From positions 3,844,001 through 3,908,000 of the forward strand of contig NC_133294.1 of NCBI RefSeq assembly GCF_005239225.2: a stretch of 64,000 bases of DNA. Direction: 5' to 3'. The position numbers and the translations under genes are program-made. Of the stretch, positions 9,586-22,856 are shown piece after piece. How positions within the stretch are numbered: the first letter of the stretch is position 1; every line of letters starts with the position of its first letter. Source of the DNA: Populus alba (lineage: Eukaryota; Streptophyta; Magnoliopsida; Malpighiales; Salicaceae). Under the pieces are notes generated by a model, which saw only the letters and a list, made by a program, of their open reading frames with translations, did not search any database and was not told the origin of the DNA.

Positions 9586-12500
9586 GACTTCTCTTCATCA
9601 AATACAGATACGACAAGGCTGAATATGCCATCCATAAATATTATCTGTACCACCAAAACAATGTCTATAAAATGAGCAAAAGGAAAGTATTCAAATGTAG
9701 ATTTCGAAAACAATAAAATGGGAGAGGGAGGACCTGAAATCTCGATGTCTGTATTTTGAGCACTAACCGTTTCCATTATTCTCAACATGTGAGAGTCAAA
9801 CATCTGGATTAATTCTTGCTTCATTCGAATCTTGGAACTTGACTGAGTGATCTGGATTTGCAAAGGTTTTGCAGTGAATAGCAAAAGGACACATCAAACG
9901 AATCCAAATGGGGTGGAAGCTCTGGGAGTGCCTGAAGCATTTTGCAATTTCTTAAATATAGGGCTCTGAGGAGACCAAGATCCTTGAATGCTTTCTGGAA
10001 GAAAACGAATTGGAGTTCCACTTAAATCTAGACTGTCAATAAGCGTGGCAGTGAAAACAAGGTAAATCTCAACATTTTCCTCGTTGAAAACCTAGAGGAA
10101 AAGAATAGCTTCAATGGAAGGGTTGAAATGAATGATGTAGTTGCAACAATTCCATCACTTTGAAGCAACTTGCGCCCCTGTTGATGCTCTAACTCCATAT
10201 TCAGGCTATCAAGATTTGAGCAACCATCTAAAACCAGCTCTTGAAGTGAATTCAATCTACTCATTTTTTTTGGAAGCTCCATAAGACTTGTACAATTTCT
10301 TATATTTAAGATCAACAATCTTTGTAAATCACCAATAGATTCGTGAATTTGAACCAAACGGATGCAATCTTCAAGTATTAGCTTTTCAAGGGCTGGGAGA
10401 CCTGAGAAGTCTGGGGTTCTAATGAGATCACGAGAGTGACGGAGATCAAGAATTTTCAATTTTGGAAGACACTGTGAAAATACATGAATTTAGTTATTAT
10501 TAATTGAAAACGAGAGAGATAGCTATAGAGAGACTTGATACATACCGGTTTGCCCTTCCAAGCATCAACTAGACGGCTTCTGGATAGATCAAGAACCACC
10601 AGCTTCTCCAAGCATACGTGATTTGGTATGGAGCTCAAAGACAATCCATGCCAACATAACCATATCAAATTCTTGGGAAAGTGCTCAAAACTTCCATGAA
10701 AATTAGTGTAGTTTAGTTGGAGAAATTTTACATCTGGCATCTTTCTAAAAGCATCCGTGCTGAGGATGGGAAACAAACTTGTTTGGCCAGTTTGTAATTT
10801 TCCCCCATTGGAAAAATTGGAAAGCATTGTTGAAAGAAGTTAAGCCTGCGGCGCTTGCGACAAACCATTGAATCAGTACAAACAACTTCTGCATAATGAT
10901 CTTCCATTAATGCATGCATATCAATGCTAAGGCCACGTAATTTTTCAGCATCCTGCATAATAATATTTAAAAGTACATGAGAAAGGAAAGTAGATGAATG
11001 AATATGTCAAGGCACCACACAAACCATTTAAGTAGACATTTAAAAAAATTCAGCTACTTACACTAGTTCCTTTCAAAACTGTAAAAGCATCCCTGATGCC
11101 ATATTCTTTGACATTTGGGTGATTCTTGACGAGCAATTTCCCTACCCATATCTCTTACTAGTTGATGCATCCACAACCTTTGATCATTGTTGATTTCAAC
11201 AAGACATCTATCGATGAGATTATCAATCCCAAATCTTGCACCTTTATGGAGCCCATCCAGTATCCTAACCGCATCATCCGCATCCATTCCATTGAAGAAA
11301 CATGCGATATCAAGGAATAAGTTCTTCGGATAATCACCATCAAGAAAGTCGTAACTTATTCGAAGAACCTTATGAACTTCAAAATTAGGAATCACTTTCA
11401 TTTGTTGTAATGCGCTTTCCCATATCTCTCTTTCTTTTCCAGACAATGAAGAGCCAATAACTCCAAGAGCTAATGGAAGTCCATTACAATGATGTACTAT
11501 TCTCCAAGAGTCTTCTACAAAACCATCAACAGGGTCAGCTTGTCCAAAGGCATTCCAACTGAAAAGCTCAAGTGATTTTTCATCATCTAGCGTTCAACTT
11601 TGCACCGGACCCCTCAATATCATTAGCTGAAAACAGACCCTTATTTCTGGTTGTTACAATGATCTTACTTCCTTTACAAAGCCAATTTTGCATGCCAATG
11701 ATTTTATTGAATTGGTCCCTTTTGTCCACATCATCTAGAACAATAAGAGTTCTTCGGTAACATAATTGCATCCTTAATTTTTAGAATTCCTTCATCTTCA
11801 TCATTTATCTCATCAACAGTCTTGTTTAGGATGTCGGAAAAAGAAGTTGGCTCTGTAGGCAAACTATATCCTTTGACCTAAAATTTGATAGAAAGCTCTT
11901 GCCTTCAAATTTATAATAGTTCTGGTTATAAAACACTCTTAGCTATGGCTGTCTTTCCAACTGCCACCAATTCCATAGAGTATAAGCAATGGCAGCATCA
12001 TGGGACCCATCTTGCAACCATGAGTTGATATCTTGTACCAGAGGATCTCTTCCAATGAAATGAAGGGGGTAAATGAAACATATTTTTGATCCAAATTCTT
12101 TAAGATATTCTCCACAATAGATTGGACAAACTGTGCCTCGTACCTACATCAAAAAGGTAAAATACAATGAGCCTCTCTATAAAGATAGAAATAAACAACA
12201 TTTAGCTAAGAAATTAAAGCAGGTTGCGTGTCATGATTGATTGATAGTTAATTTTGTAGGTGCATTATCACCATTAAAACCAAATCATGATTGGAAAAAA
12301 AAAAAACAATGAAGAAATCATGAGTTTTTTTTTTTTTTTTCTTATATGTTTTTTATCAGTATACTTAACTGAAAGAAATTAAGAGTTCACGACCAGCATT
12401 CTAGTCTTATGCTATGTGTAGTTTCATAAAGAGATACAACTTACCCATCTCCTAAATCCATTCCAGCTAAATCAGCCACTTCCTTCAAAGCAATTCTCCA

Positions 12501-12942
12501 CCCATTCACCCGCTCCATCTCCTCGTTGAAGCTCTTTTTCATGTTCCACAAATGCTGCAGCGAAGCTCCCTGTTTGACGTCCGACTTGGGATGGATCCAC
12601 ATCATAGAATACTGGCACAACTATGCAGTCAGCATTCCTCTTACGTTCCATGATCATTACAAGTTCATCGAGGCACCATCTCGACCAAGCATAGTTTTTT
12701 GGAGAACACGATTATCGATATTTTTGATTGCTGTATTGCCTTCTGGAGCTCCAGTTGTATATTCTTTCCTCTCCGAATTTCATCATCATCTCTAAATGTG
12801 TGAATCCCTGCTTGAACCAGGGCCTGTAGAGGTGATCGGTAAAGTTCTTGCGGGTGTCTTCACCTCTAAAACTCAAGAACACTTGATATTTACAATAAGA
12901 AAACCGTGAAGAGTAGGATTCTTGATATTTCCCAGCAGCCAT
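9586..12942 (-). pseudogene. TIR-NBS-LRR pseudogene, copy 2, multiply frameshifted and cut by the gap
   Basis: This has the same five-exon architecture as copies 1 and 3 but is heavily decayed. The TIR exon starts at 12942 and loses frame after TDHLYR through a one-base deletion. A later extra A in the GAAAAAGAG run shifts it again. In the NB-ARC exon the P-loop region has two single-base insertions relative to copy 1 (near 11965-11985), and further indels lie near 11840 and 11930. The LRR exons keep long open stretches (10827-10456, 10459-10028, 10021-9821), with LEKLILEDCIRLVQIHESIG and PEL-type leucine-rich repeats, separated by indels. The last exon begins near 9643 and disappears into the N gap at 9585. 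It cannot encode a receptor; it could still be transcribed. Confidence 0.88.
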
Positions 12943-13615
12943 TTCAGTCTAGCAAAGATAAGACTTTTCAAAGATCTGAACAAAAAAAAGTTTTTCAAGT
13001 CGATAGTTCAAGATCGACAGCACACCAATAAGTGAAGTGTTCATATATTATTATCCTTTACTTTTTCTGTAAAACAAAGTGATAGAAAAATATCTTGTAC
13101 ATTGATAAAATCTCTATGCTGAACCAACGAAATTGGTTGATGAGATCATCAATAATTAGTTTCTAACAGTGAATTAATTTAAGTGATTCTCACAAGAGAT
13201 AAATATAACATAATACTAAAAGAGATAAGAGAGAGAGAGTACCTGTAATCTTTACTTGTAAGTTCATCCAATTTTATGCTTTTAAGGTTGTGATTGAAAG
13301 TGTTGTTATTTTTTAAAGGGATATTTTTTTATAAATAATTAAAATAATTTTTTTTATTTTAAAATATTATTTTTGATATATTAAAATAATTTTAAATATT
13401 AAAAAAATAATTTTAAATAAAAAGTTTTTAAAATTTTTAAAAATACAAGTTTATACTACGTTGCCAGACAATTCTTATATTTACAAGTTGGGGTATGGGC
13501 CATTTCCGCTTTAGGACCATTTTTTTTTCTTCTAATTTTCTCAAAATTCAAATCATTTATCACGCGTAGAGTATAATTACCAAAAGGGACATTAGAGACA
13601 CTCATACAACACAAT
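12943..13615 (-). promoter_or_regulatory. 5' flank and leader of TNL copy 2
   Basis: Sequence matching the leader region of copies 1 and 3 continues here, with the GA tract and donor-like GTACCTG (plus strand) near 13240. It is interrupted by an AT-rich insertion near 13300-13460 and resumes with the GGGTATGGGCCATTTCCGC-type segment. Homology to copy 1 ends near 13615, just where a MITE-like element starts. Confidence 0.5.
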
Positions 13616-13812
13616 TAGGGTATGCTTATTTTTTGAAATATTAAAAAAAATAAAATTTAATTTTTTTAAAAATAATATTTTTGATGTTTTCAAATTATTT
13701 TGATGTGTTAATATAAAAAAATAATTTTAAAAAAATAAAAAAATTATTTTAATGTGTTTTTGGAATGAAAAAGCATTTTTAAAAAGCAATTGTTACCACA
13801 CTCTTAAACACG
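13615..13812. mobile_element. Degenerate MITE-like element
   Basis: It begins TTAGGGTATGCTTATTTTTTG and ends CACACTCTTAAACACGC. The AT-rich interior contains AAATTATTTTGATGTGTTAA, as in the elements at 5652 and elsewhere. Terminal repeats are only partly matching. It marks the right end of the homology of unit 2. Confidence 0.4.
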
Positions 13813-14999
13813 CTTCGAAAATAAATTCTGGGTAGTTGCGTTATTCAATTAACTTAAGTCAATTATTTTATAAAAATAAAATTATTTTACTTTTTTATTT
13901 TAAAAATAATTTTTTGATATTGATCCTATCGGGAGTTAGCAAGGTTTAGTTAAATTAATATTTTTTATTTAAATTTAAATTTAATTCATAAAAAATCTAA
14001 TTCACGAGTTTTTTATATCCAGGAACAAACCATTAAACATCTCAAATTCCATCGTATTCATACCTGCCATTGCCAATGATTCAAAGACGCGGAACTCTGC
14101 TGTCTTGTTAAAACGATACGTCTCCGATATATCCTCAGACCAAGTCTACAACTGGGCCCAAGACATGGGCGAATGGTTTTAAAATTGAGAGAGAAAGGGT
14201 GGATTGTAATTTTAAGACAAGTCATCCCTACAAGTCCACTCTCTCTATGGTATGGAACGTTTCCGCGTGAGGAATTTTCCATGGCTAATGGCGGAAGCAG
14301 AAAGTCGGAATGTCTAGGCTTGACCAGTTATGCATGGAAAATTTTGGTGCCGGGAGTTGACGGCTAATGACCTGGTGAAGTAAGAAAAAAGTCAGAAAAT
14401 AAATTCCACAAGTTGATGGCTAGTGGTGACATCCAGAAGTAAGAATCTTTTGTTTCTAATTAAGAGGAGAAGATGTTGGCTATTAACATCATTTCTGTTT
14501 CTCTCTTTTTTCTCAAATCTTTTGCTTCTGTTTGCCATCCTGAAGCTAGAAAATATTTCAATAACATAATATTAAATCCCTAAATTTTATATCTGTTTGC
14601 CATTAATTTCTCCTAGTTTTCCATTACGTCTATTTGCCTTTTTCTAAAATATCTCCTCTATATTCCAATCAGCTTCTCTGAACTCACATGCTTTTATAAA
14701 TGTTTTTTTTTTTTCTCATAAGACATCGTTAGTAGACCAATCAACAACAGGTCAATTAATTTTATAATAAATATTGTCTTCGGTTTAGACCAAAACGTAT
14801 TGTATTAAATGTCTTTCAAGTACTTGAGCAAAGAAATCTGATCATACTAAAAACAAATGGGGATTGCTTTCAATTTACTCCTAACATTTAGGACTAATGC
14901 ATCATTTCTTTTATTTTAGACTGAAAATATTTTTTTAAAAGTTATGAAAAATTTAGAAATATCATATTATTTGCTGATTATATCAAATTTGGTCTTCAA

Positions 15000-15038
<39 letters not shown>

Positions 15039-18000
15039 TTGAATATTTTTTTCAATTTCATCCCTTAGAATTTGATTTTTATATTAAATTTGATCTTTAT
15101 TTTTATAATTATTATTTGTTTTTCCCTTACCATTTTTTAATTGAAAATTTTTTTTCTATCAAATTTGATCCTCATTCTTTTGATTGTTACTTATTTTATT
15201 TGAAATAATTTATGAAATGATAATTATTATTATTTTAATTTCTTCATCTTTCAATTTTTTTATTTATTATATTTGATCTCTATTATTTGATTATTATTTA
15301 TTTTATTTGAGATAATTTATGAAATTATATTTTTAACAATTTCATTCTCATTCAACTTCTAAATTTGTAAGATTTGTTCCTCATTGTTTTAATAAACTTG
15401 AAAAAAATAAAACATTAATAAGTTATTTTCCAGCTTATTTTCCATAACATAACCAAACACTACAAAGTGTTTTCCAACTTATTTTCTATTACACTACCAA
15501 ACATCAAAACATAATTTACTTTCCTGGAATTTACTTTCCCAAAATTCACTTTCAAAAAGGAAACTACTTTCCAGCAAACAAACGGGCCTTAAAAAAATTT
15601 AATAAGTGAAAGTCAATTTTGGTCCCTATTTTCTTGTTATTTCACAAACAAACCCTCAATTGGTCACAATCTTTAATAATCTTTTCAATTATGCCACTTG
15701 ATTTCTTTGATTGAGCACTTAGTGTCTTTTACAGTATGATCATTGGTCTTGATATTCTTTAATTTCATCCTCAATTGCCCTTTTATACTTTTAATTTTTT
15801 TGATTTCACCCTTGATTAAATTAATTTGCCTCTCAAAACGTCAACACCCATTCATTTTAGTCTTTGAACCTTTAATTATTGCAATCTTGACACAAATTGA
15901 CTCTCAAACTTTTTTTTCCTTCAATTAAGTCCCTAGTTGCATTAGTTAACATAAACCAAATTTCAATTAAGTCCCTAGACTTATTGATTCTTCTAATTTC
16001 TAACAAATTGACTTCTAAACTTTATTTTTCTTTCATTTTAGCTCCTGTTCAAGCCACTTAAACCTTTTTAAAGTTCAATTAGGTTTTTTTATTTTTTAAT
16101 TTAATTGAAAAAAAATTGAAAAAAAAAACTAAATATAACAAAATTTTCTCATATGAAAAAAATTCAAACAATTAAGAAAATAAATTTAAAAAAAAAACAC
16201 ACAAAAACTTAGAGAAGAAAATAGGAGAATTCTTACCTTATATTAGTTGTGGGTTAATCTGAGAATAAAAAAAATGACAAGTTATGAGTTAATTAACAAA
16301 TAAAAAATTAAACAAACCGAGGAGAAAAGAGAAGGAGAAGCCATACCTGTTAGAGAAAAGAGGGTCGTTGCTCGAGGAGAGAATGAGAGAGAGAAGAGAA
16401 AGAAAGAGTGGGAGGTTGGTTGGCGAGATAAATAGCAGAAGAGGAAGAGAGAGAAAGAAAAAAGAGAGAAGTTGTGACATCCCCATTTTTATTCCGGGAT
16501 AAATTCTCAATTTAACATGAAAATTAGGAAATTTTTTTTTTTTTTGCGTAACATATTAATAGGATGCTCTAATGAAAATTAATTAGCAACAAACATTATC
16601 TAACGCACGCACATGATTTTCGTATTATACAATAAAACATCCAACACATAAACAGCTTATTAAGTTAAGGATTGCATATTCGATTTCCTATCACTGAAAA
16701 GTTCTCTGCGATGTTTCTGATAAAGCAGGGTCACGATGGGGATGCGTTTGAAGTGGGATGATAATAAGAAATACACCTGTTGGGATGGGTTATGGTTGTG
16801 TTTCCAGCAACATCCTTCAAGAATGCTCGATTGGGGAGGAGCTTAGGCCTATTGTAGGCAGATCACTTAGTACTCGCCGCGTAATTGCTCGCCAAGTATG
16901 CTATAACGTGAATTGTTTATCCAGGTGCTGTGAAGTGAAGCTCCCGAATCTGAGTCATATTCTCATTCATTGCAAGGTGGTCTGGTGGGTGTGGTGATGT
17001 GTTTTGGATTCTTTGCTAGAGGCGAGTATTTGGGTATGGAGTTGGAAGATGATTTCTTATTGTTTAGGCATAATAATTTAGCAAGCAAAGTCCCATACAC
17101 AATAAATGGAAGAAAAAAAGAGACGGAAGTGGCAGGATCATCAACACAAGAGAGTGGTGGCAAGGGTCTCCGTTCACCCATTTGTTGATCCCCCTCAACA
17201 AGTGCCTGCGTGCTTCTCTGGAGACAGATGTGAAAGACCCAAAAAAATTCTTATTTTGGGTTCTCCAAACGTTGTTCATGGAATAAGTCCTTTACTTGTA
17301 CCGATCAAAAAGTAACTTCCATAAATCTGCTGTTTTAAATCTGCAGCACTTCCACAATCCACACAATTGGTTGCCGTCTCTTGGTGATCTCCACAGGTGG
17401 TTCATGTCTATTTACTTCCATCCAGTCACATGTGCAGGTGCATGGGAGCTATAGTTAATTTGTTTATCTTCTTTTCGCCTGTTCTTTCGCATAATATGTA
17501 TTGGGACATTGTTTGCAAATGAAAAGTACTTCTCATCAAGTTGGTGCTTCATACAAGCACTTGAAGCTAAGGTCTTGGTTCGTTCTTAATGTTCGAAGAA
17601 AGAACCACACCTCACCAGGGCTCATAAAGAGAATGGAGAACCCAACAGAATTAAATAATGTCCAACTCCTTGGTTCTGTATCAGATCGGAGCATTTTTTG
17701 ATTCTTCCCTTTGCCTTCACCCCTGTGAAGTTAGAAAATCTACAGAAGCTAACCAGTGCAACATAATTCGAGCTTTTCATACCTCCATCACTGCCAACAG
17801 AGCATGCCATGATATAGCTCCAACAGCCAACCATTAAAAAGTCCAAGTGGTCAGAACTTTGTGGCTTTCGCGTCTCCTAGAACAACTGTTGCTGTCAAAA
17901 ACCAGGGAAATGAAAACACATTCCAAGATCCTCATAATGTTGATAAAAAAAGGGTCATAATGTTTGAGGTCATGGGTGACAGTGCAGTGCTGGTATATGA

Positions 18001-18078
18001 AAACTGATTCAATTGTATCGATCATTAATCAAAATCATGAACAGATTGCGTTTTTTGATTCAGGATAACGAGACTTTC
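13813..18078. other. Repeat-like intergenic DNA between TNL units 2 and 3
   Basis: No intact gene is seen. About 15008-15034 is a TA microsatellite. About 14870-15600 and 15600-16080 hold pyrimidine-rich text with recurring phrases such as TCAATTAAGTCCCTAG, typical of old plant retroelement or unknown repeats. About 16200-16490 is purine-rich. Near 16494 a TGTGACATCCCC motif resembles the first bases of some plant LTRs, but no partner LTR was found. Positions 16740-17330 are less AT-rich with short open stretches (for example 16758-16997, +) that I cannot identify; they may be a gene scrap. Positions 17600-18030 look similar. Confidence 0.5.
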
Positions 18079-18852
18079 AAACCAAGATCTCAAAGTAACT
18101 GTTTTTTTATGAAAAGAAAGAGTCTCATAGGCAGTCAAAGTTGTTGGCTACAATAGAAAATTTTAGGATTTCCACTTTTGTTATTGAATTTTAATTCTAT
18201 CTTTTAATTTGATAATTTTCAATCAAAATTAATTTTTAAATTTCTAATTTTGATTATTATTATATTTTATTTTTATAATAAAAATATCTATATTAATTTA
18301 TTGTGAAAATTTAATAAAATCAATTTAATTTTTAATTAAAATGAAATATATTCAAATTATAAAACCTTCTCAATTATATTTTAAAGACATGCCCATTTAT
18401 TTTTTATTACAAGTGAACTTATCTCGTGAGGGTATATATAGAAACAAAAAAAAATACTAATCAAATTTCATAATGTGTTATTTTTTATTTTTACATAAAA
18501 AAGATAAAATAAAATAGATAAAATAACATGAAAAAATAGATCTTTGCATATATTTTGGTCAATAGAAAATTGACACATAAAATAAGATATCTTATTATAA
18601 ATATAAGATTTTATAAATAAAAATTAATTAATAAAATAATATCATATTACATTTTTTAATATGAAAACCCTTATAAATATTTATAAATAAAAGATCTCAT
18701 GCTAGACAAAGAAAGGAGGAAGATTACTAGAGACAAAACTATTTCATGATAAGCTTTTCAATAAAAAAAGAAAAAACTATTTCAAAAGCTTTCCAGCTTT
18801 TTTTTCATTTTACGGTTGAAATCTAAAAAAGCAAACCTCTACTTAATGAAGC

Positions 18853-21800
18853 CTAAAAGAATACAAGTTCTAGACCCTTCTTTGCAAAATTCCAAAAAGT
18901 GAAATTGCCAGCCCTGTGTTTACCAAGGAAAGCACAATTATAATTTCTAAGTATATGAGAAGCTATTTCTACTTTGGCTACGTGTGCTGCATCACCATCA
19001 TCATCATCGCTACTGTTGGGGGCAGTGATAACTTCATCCTTTCCTTCCTCTTCATGCAACCATTGTACACCAACGGTCCTTATTTGGATAGCTGGACCAT
19101 GTGGACGCACTGAAATACTCACGTCATCACCATTATCAAATGTAGGATCATCGCCCCCTAATTTCCTGTGGCTTAGCATTTGGATTTCACGAACATCACG
19201 CTTGTATCTCATAGGGAAGACAAAGGCTTTACAAAGCAAGGATCGACCACTGGTATTGTTTCTGATTTCAATATAAACATAACAATAGCCATGGTATGCT
19301 GACATCACACAACTTGTGAACAGATTAAAGCCACATATCCGGTGTGCAGGAGGAGGTGAAGATATTTTGAATGAAAAGGTATCTACAAACTCATTCTGAA
19401 TTAGCCATTTATCCCTTTCCTCCTCCTCATGAAACCCCCTTAACATCTCATCTTTATCAAATACAGATGCGACAACGTTGAATATGCCATCCAGAAATGC
19501 TATCTGTACCACCAAAACAATGTTTACAAAATAAGCAAAAGAAAAGTATTCAAATGTAGATTTCCAAAACAATAAAATGGGTGAGGGAGGACCTGAAATC
19601 TCGATGTCTGTATTTGAGCACTAACTGTTTCCATTATTCTGAACATGTGAGAGTCAAACTTTTGGATTAATTCTTGCTTTATCCGATCTTGGAACTCGAG
19701 TAAGTAATCACAACCATCTACTTCAGTCCAATTGTTTGGATTTGCAAGTTTTGGCAGTGAATAGCAAAAGGACACATCTAACGAATCCAAATGGGATGGA
19801 AGCCTTGGGAGTGCCTGAAGCATTTTGCAATTTCTTAAATATAGGTGTCTGAGTAGACCAAGATCCTTGATGCTTTCCGGAAGAAAACGAATTGGAGTTC
19901 CACTTAAATCTAGACTCTCCAAGAAGCGTGGCAGTGAAAACAAGGTAAATCTCAACATTTTCCTCATTGAAAACCTAGAGGGAAAGAATAGCTTCAATGG
20001 AAGAGATGAAATGAATGATGTACTTGCAACAATTCCATCACTTTGAAGCAAATTGCGTCCCTGATGATGCTCTAGCTCCATATTCAGGCTGTTAAGATTT
20101 GAGCAACCATCTAAATCCAGCTCTTGAAGTGAATTCAATCTACTCATTTCTTCTGGAAGCTCCATAAGACTTGTACAATTTCTTAGATTTAAGATCAACA
20201 ATCTTTGTAAATCACCAATAGATCCGTGAACTTGAACCAAACGGATGCAGTCTACAAGTATTAGCTTTTCAAGGGCTGGGAGACCCGAGAAGTCTGGGGT
20301 TCTAATGAGATCACGAGAGTGACGGAGATCAAGAATTTTTAATTTTGGAAGAAACTGTGAAAATACATGAATTTAGTTGTTATCAATTGAAAACGAGAGA
20401 GAGAGCCATAGAGAGACTTGATACATACTGGTTTGCCCTTCCAAGCATCAATTAGACAGCTTCTGGATAGATCAAGAACCACCAGCTTCTCCAAGCATAT
20501 GTGATTTGGTATGGAGCTCAAAGACAATCCATGCCAACTTAACCATATCAAATTCTTGGGAAAGTGCTCAAAACTTCCATGAAAATTAGTGCAGTTTAGC
20601 TGGAGAAATTTTACATCTGTCATCTTTCTAAAAGCATCCGTGCTAAGGATGGGAAACAAACTTGTTTGGCTAGTTTGTAATTTTCCCCCATCAGAAAAAT
20701 TGGAAAGCCATTGTTGAAAGAAGTTAAGCCTGCGGCGCTTGTGACAAACCATTGAATCAGTACAGACAACTTCTGCATAATGATATTCCATTAATGCATG
20801 CATATCAATGGTAAGACCACGCAATTTTTCAGCATCCTGCGTAATAATATTAAAAGTACATGAAAAAGGAAAGTTGATGAATGAATATGTCAAGGCACCA
20901 CAAACCATTTAAGTAGACATTTAAAAAAAATTCAGCTACTTACAGTAGTTCCTTGCAAAACTGTAAAAGCATCCCCATGATGCCATATTCTTTGACATTT
21001 GGGTGATTCTTGACGAGCAATTTCCCTACCCATATCTCTTACTAGTTGATGCATCCACAACCTTTGATCACTGTTGATTTCAACAAGACATCTATCGATG
21101 AGATTGTCAATCCCAAATCTTGCACCTTTATCGAGCCCATCCAGTATCCTAACTACATCATCCACATCCATTCCATTGAAGAAACATGCGATATCAAGGA
21201 ATAAGTTCTTCGGATAATCACCATCAAGATAGTCGTAACTTATTCGAAGAACCTTTTGAACTTTCAAAATTAGGAATCATTTCCATTTGTTGTAATGCGC
21301 TTTCCCATATTTCTCTTCCTTTTCCGGACAATGAAGAGCCAAGAACTCCAAGAGCTAATGGAAGTCCATTACAATGATGTACTATTCTCCAAGAGTCTTC
21401 TACAAAACCATCAACAGGGTAAGCTCTCCCAAAGGCATTCCAACTGAAAAGCTCAAGCGATTTTTTGTTATCCAAAGGTTCGACTTTGCACTCGAACCAC
21501 TCAATATCATTAGCTGAAAACAGACCTTTATTTCTGGTTGTTACAATGATTTTACTTCCTTTACAAAGCCAATTTTGCATGCCAATGATTTTATTGAATT
21601 GGTCCCTTTTGTCCACATCATCTAGAACAATAAGAGTTCTTCTGCAACGTAATGCATCCTTAATCTTCAAAATTCCTTCATCTTCATCATTTATCTCATC
21701 AACAGTCTTTTTTAGGATGTCGGAAAGAAGTTGCCTCTGCAGGCAAACTATATGTTTTGATCTAAAATTTGACAGGAAGCTCTTTCCTTCAAATTTATTA

Positions 21801-22856
21801 AAGTTCTGGTTAAAAACACTCTTAGCTATGGCTGTCTTTCCCACTCCACCAATTCCATAGAGTAAAGCAATGGCAGCACCATGGGATCCATCTTGCAACC
21901 ATGAGTTGATATATTGTACCATAGCATCTCTTCCAATGAAATGAAGGGGGACATGAAATATTTTTGGATCCAAATTCTTTGAGACATTCTCCACAATAGA
22001 TTGGACAAACTGTGACTCGTAACTACATCAAAACGTAAAGTACAATGTACGATAATTGCTAGTCTCTCTATAAAGGATAAAAATAGACAACATTTAGCTA
22101 AGAAATTAAAGCAGGTTGCATGTCAATGATTGATAGTTAAATTTGTAGGTGCGTTATCACCACCTACTAAAACCAAATCATGTTTGGAAAAAAAAAACAA
22201 ACAAACAAACAAAAGAAGAAAGAAATTATAGGTATTTTTTTTTTCTTTTATGTTTTCTTATCGGTCTTCATTTAAATACTTAACTGAAAGAAATTAAGAG
22301 TTCACGACCAGCACTCTAGTCTTATGTTTTGTGTAGTTTAATCAAGAGATGCAACTTACCCATCTCTTAAATCCTTTCCAGCTAAATCTGCAACTTCCTT
22401 CAAAGCAATCCTCCACCCCTTCACCCGCTCTATCTCCTCCTTGAAGCGCTTTTCTTGTTCCACAAATGCTGCAGCGAAGCTCCCTGTTTGATTTCTGACT
22501 TCAGATGGATTCACATGGTAGAATACCGGCAAAACTATGGAGGCGGCAGTCCTCTTATGTTCCATGATCTTCACAAGTTCATCGAGGCACCATCTCGACC
22601 GAGCATAGTCTTTGGAGAACACGATTATCGATATTTTCGATTCTTGTATTGCCTTCTGGAGCTCCAACTCTATATTCTCTCCTCTCTGAATCTCATCATC
22701 ATCTCTAAATGTGTGAAACCCTGCTTGAACCAGGGCCCAGTAGAGGTGATCGGTAAAGTTCTTGCGGGTGTCTTCACCTCTAAAACTCAAGAACACTTGA
22801 TATTTACAATTAGAAAACCGAGAAGAGTAGGATTCTTGATATTTCTCAGCAGCCAT
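18853..22856 (-). pseudogene. TIR-NBS-LRR resistance gene, copy 3, complete except for one inserted base
   Basis: Inferred exons are 22856-22360 (TIR), 22022-20944 (NB-ARC), 20836-20429 and 20354-19593 (LRR), and 19503-18853 (C-terminal jelly-roll/Ig-like domain), all GT-AG. The TIR is full (YQVFLSFRGEDTRKNF, SIIVFSKDYARSRWCLDEL with the catalytic Glu). The NB-ARC shows GIGGVGKTA, LIVLDDVD, GSKIIVTTR, GLPLAL and LFLDIACFF, and an MHQ in place of MHD. Repeats include LESLDLSGTPIRFLPESIKD. The only break is one extra A near 21262-21266: GAAAGTT where copies 1 and 2 have CAAGTT or GAAGTT. This makes exon 2 one base too long (1079 against 1078) and stops translation soon after in the winged-helix region. 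Without it the protein would be about 1131 aa. It may be a real recent pseudogene, a truncated TIR-NBS gene, or an assembly error. Confidence 0.85.

Noticed and set aside
9018..9884. Long open frames crossing the N gap
   Set aside because: The open length comes from unknown bases; only the flanks carry sequence, and they belong to a TNL exon and unit flank.
16758..17315. Several overlapping short frames on both strands
   Set aside because: They overlap in conflicting frames with no recognisable domain or splice pattern; noted as an unidentified scrap only.
21465..21860. 131-codon plus-strand frame opposite the TNL NB-ARC exon, with similar frames opposite copies 1 and 2
   Set aside because: It is an antisense shadow of a conserved coding exon; the composition follows the sense codons and there is no domain.
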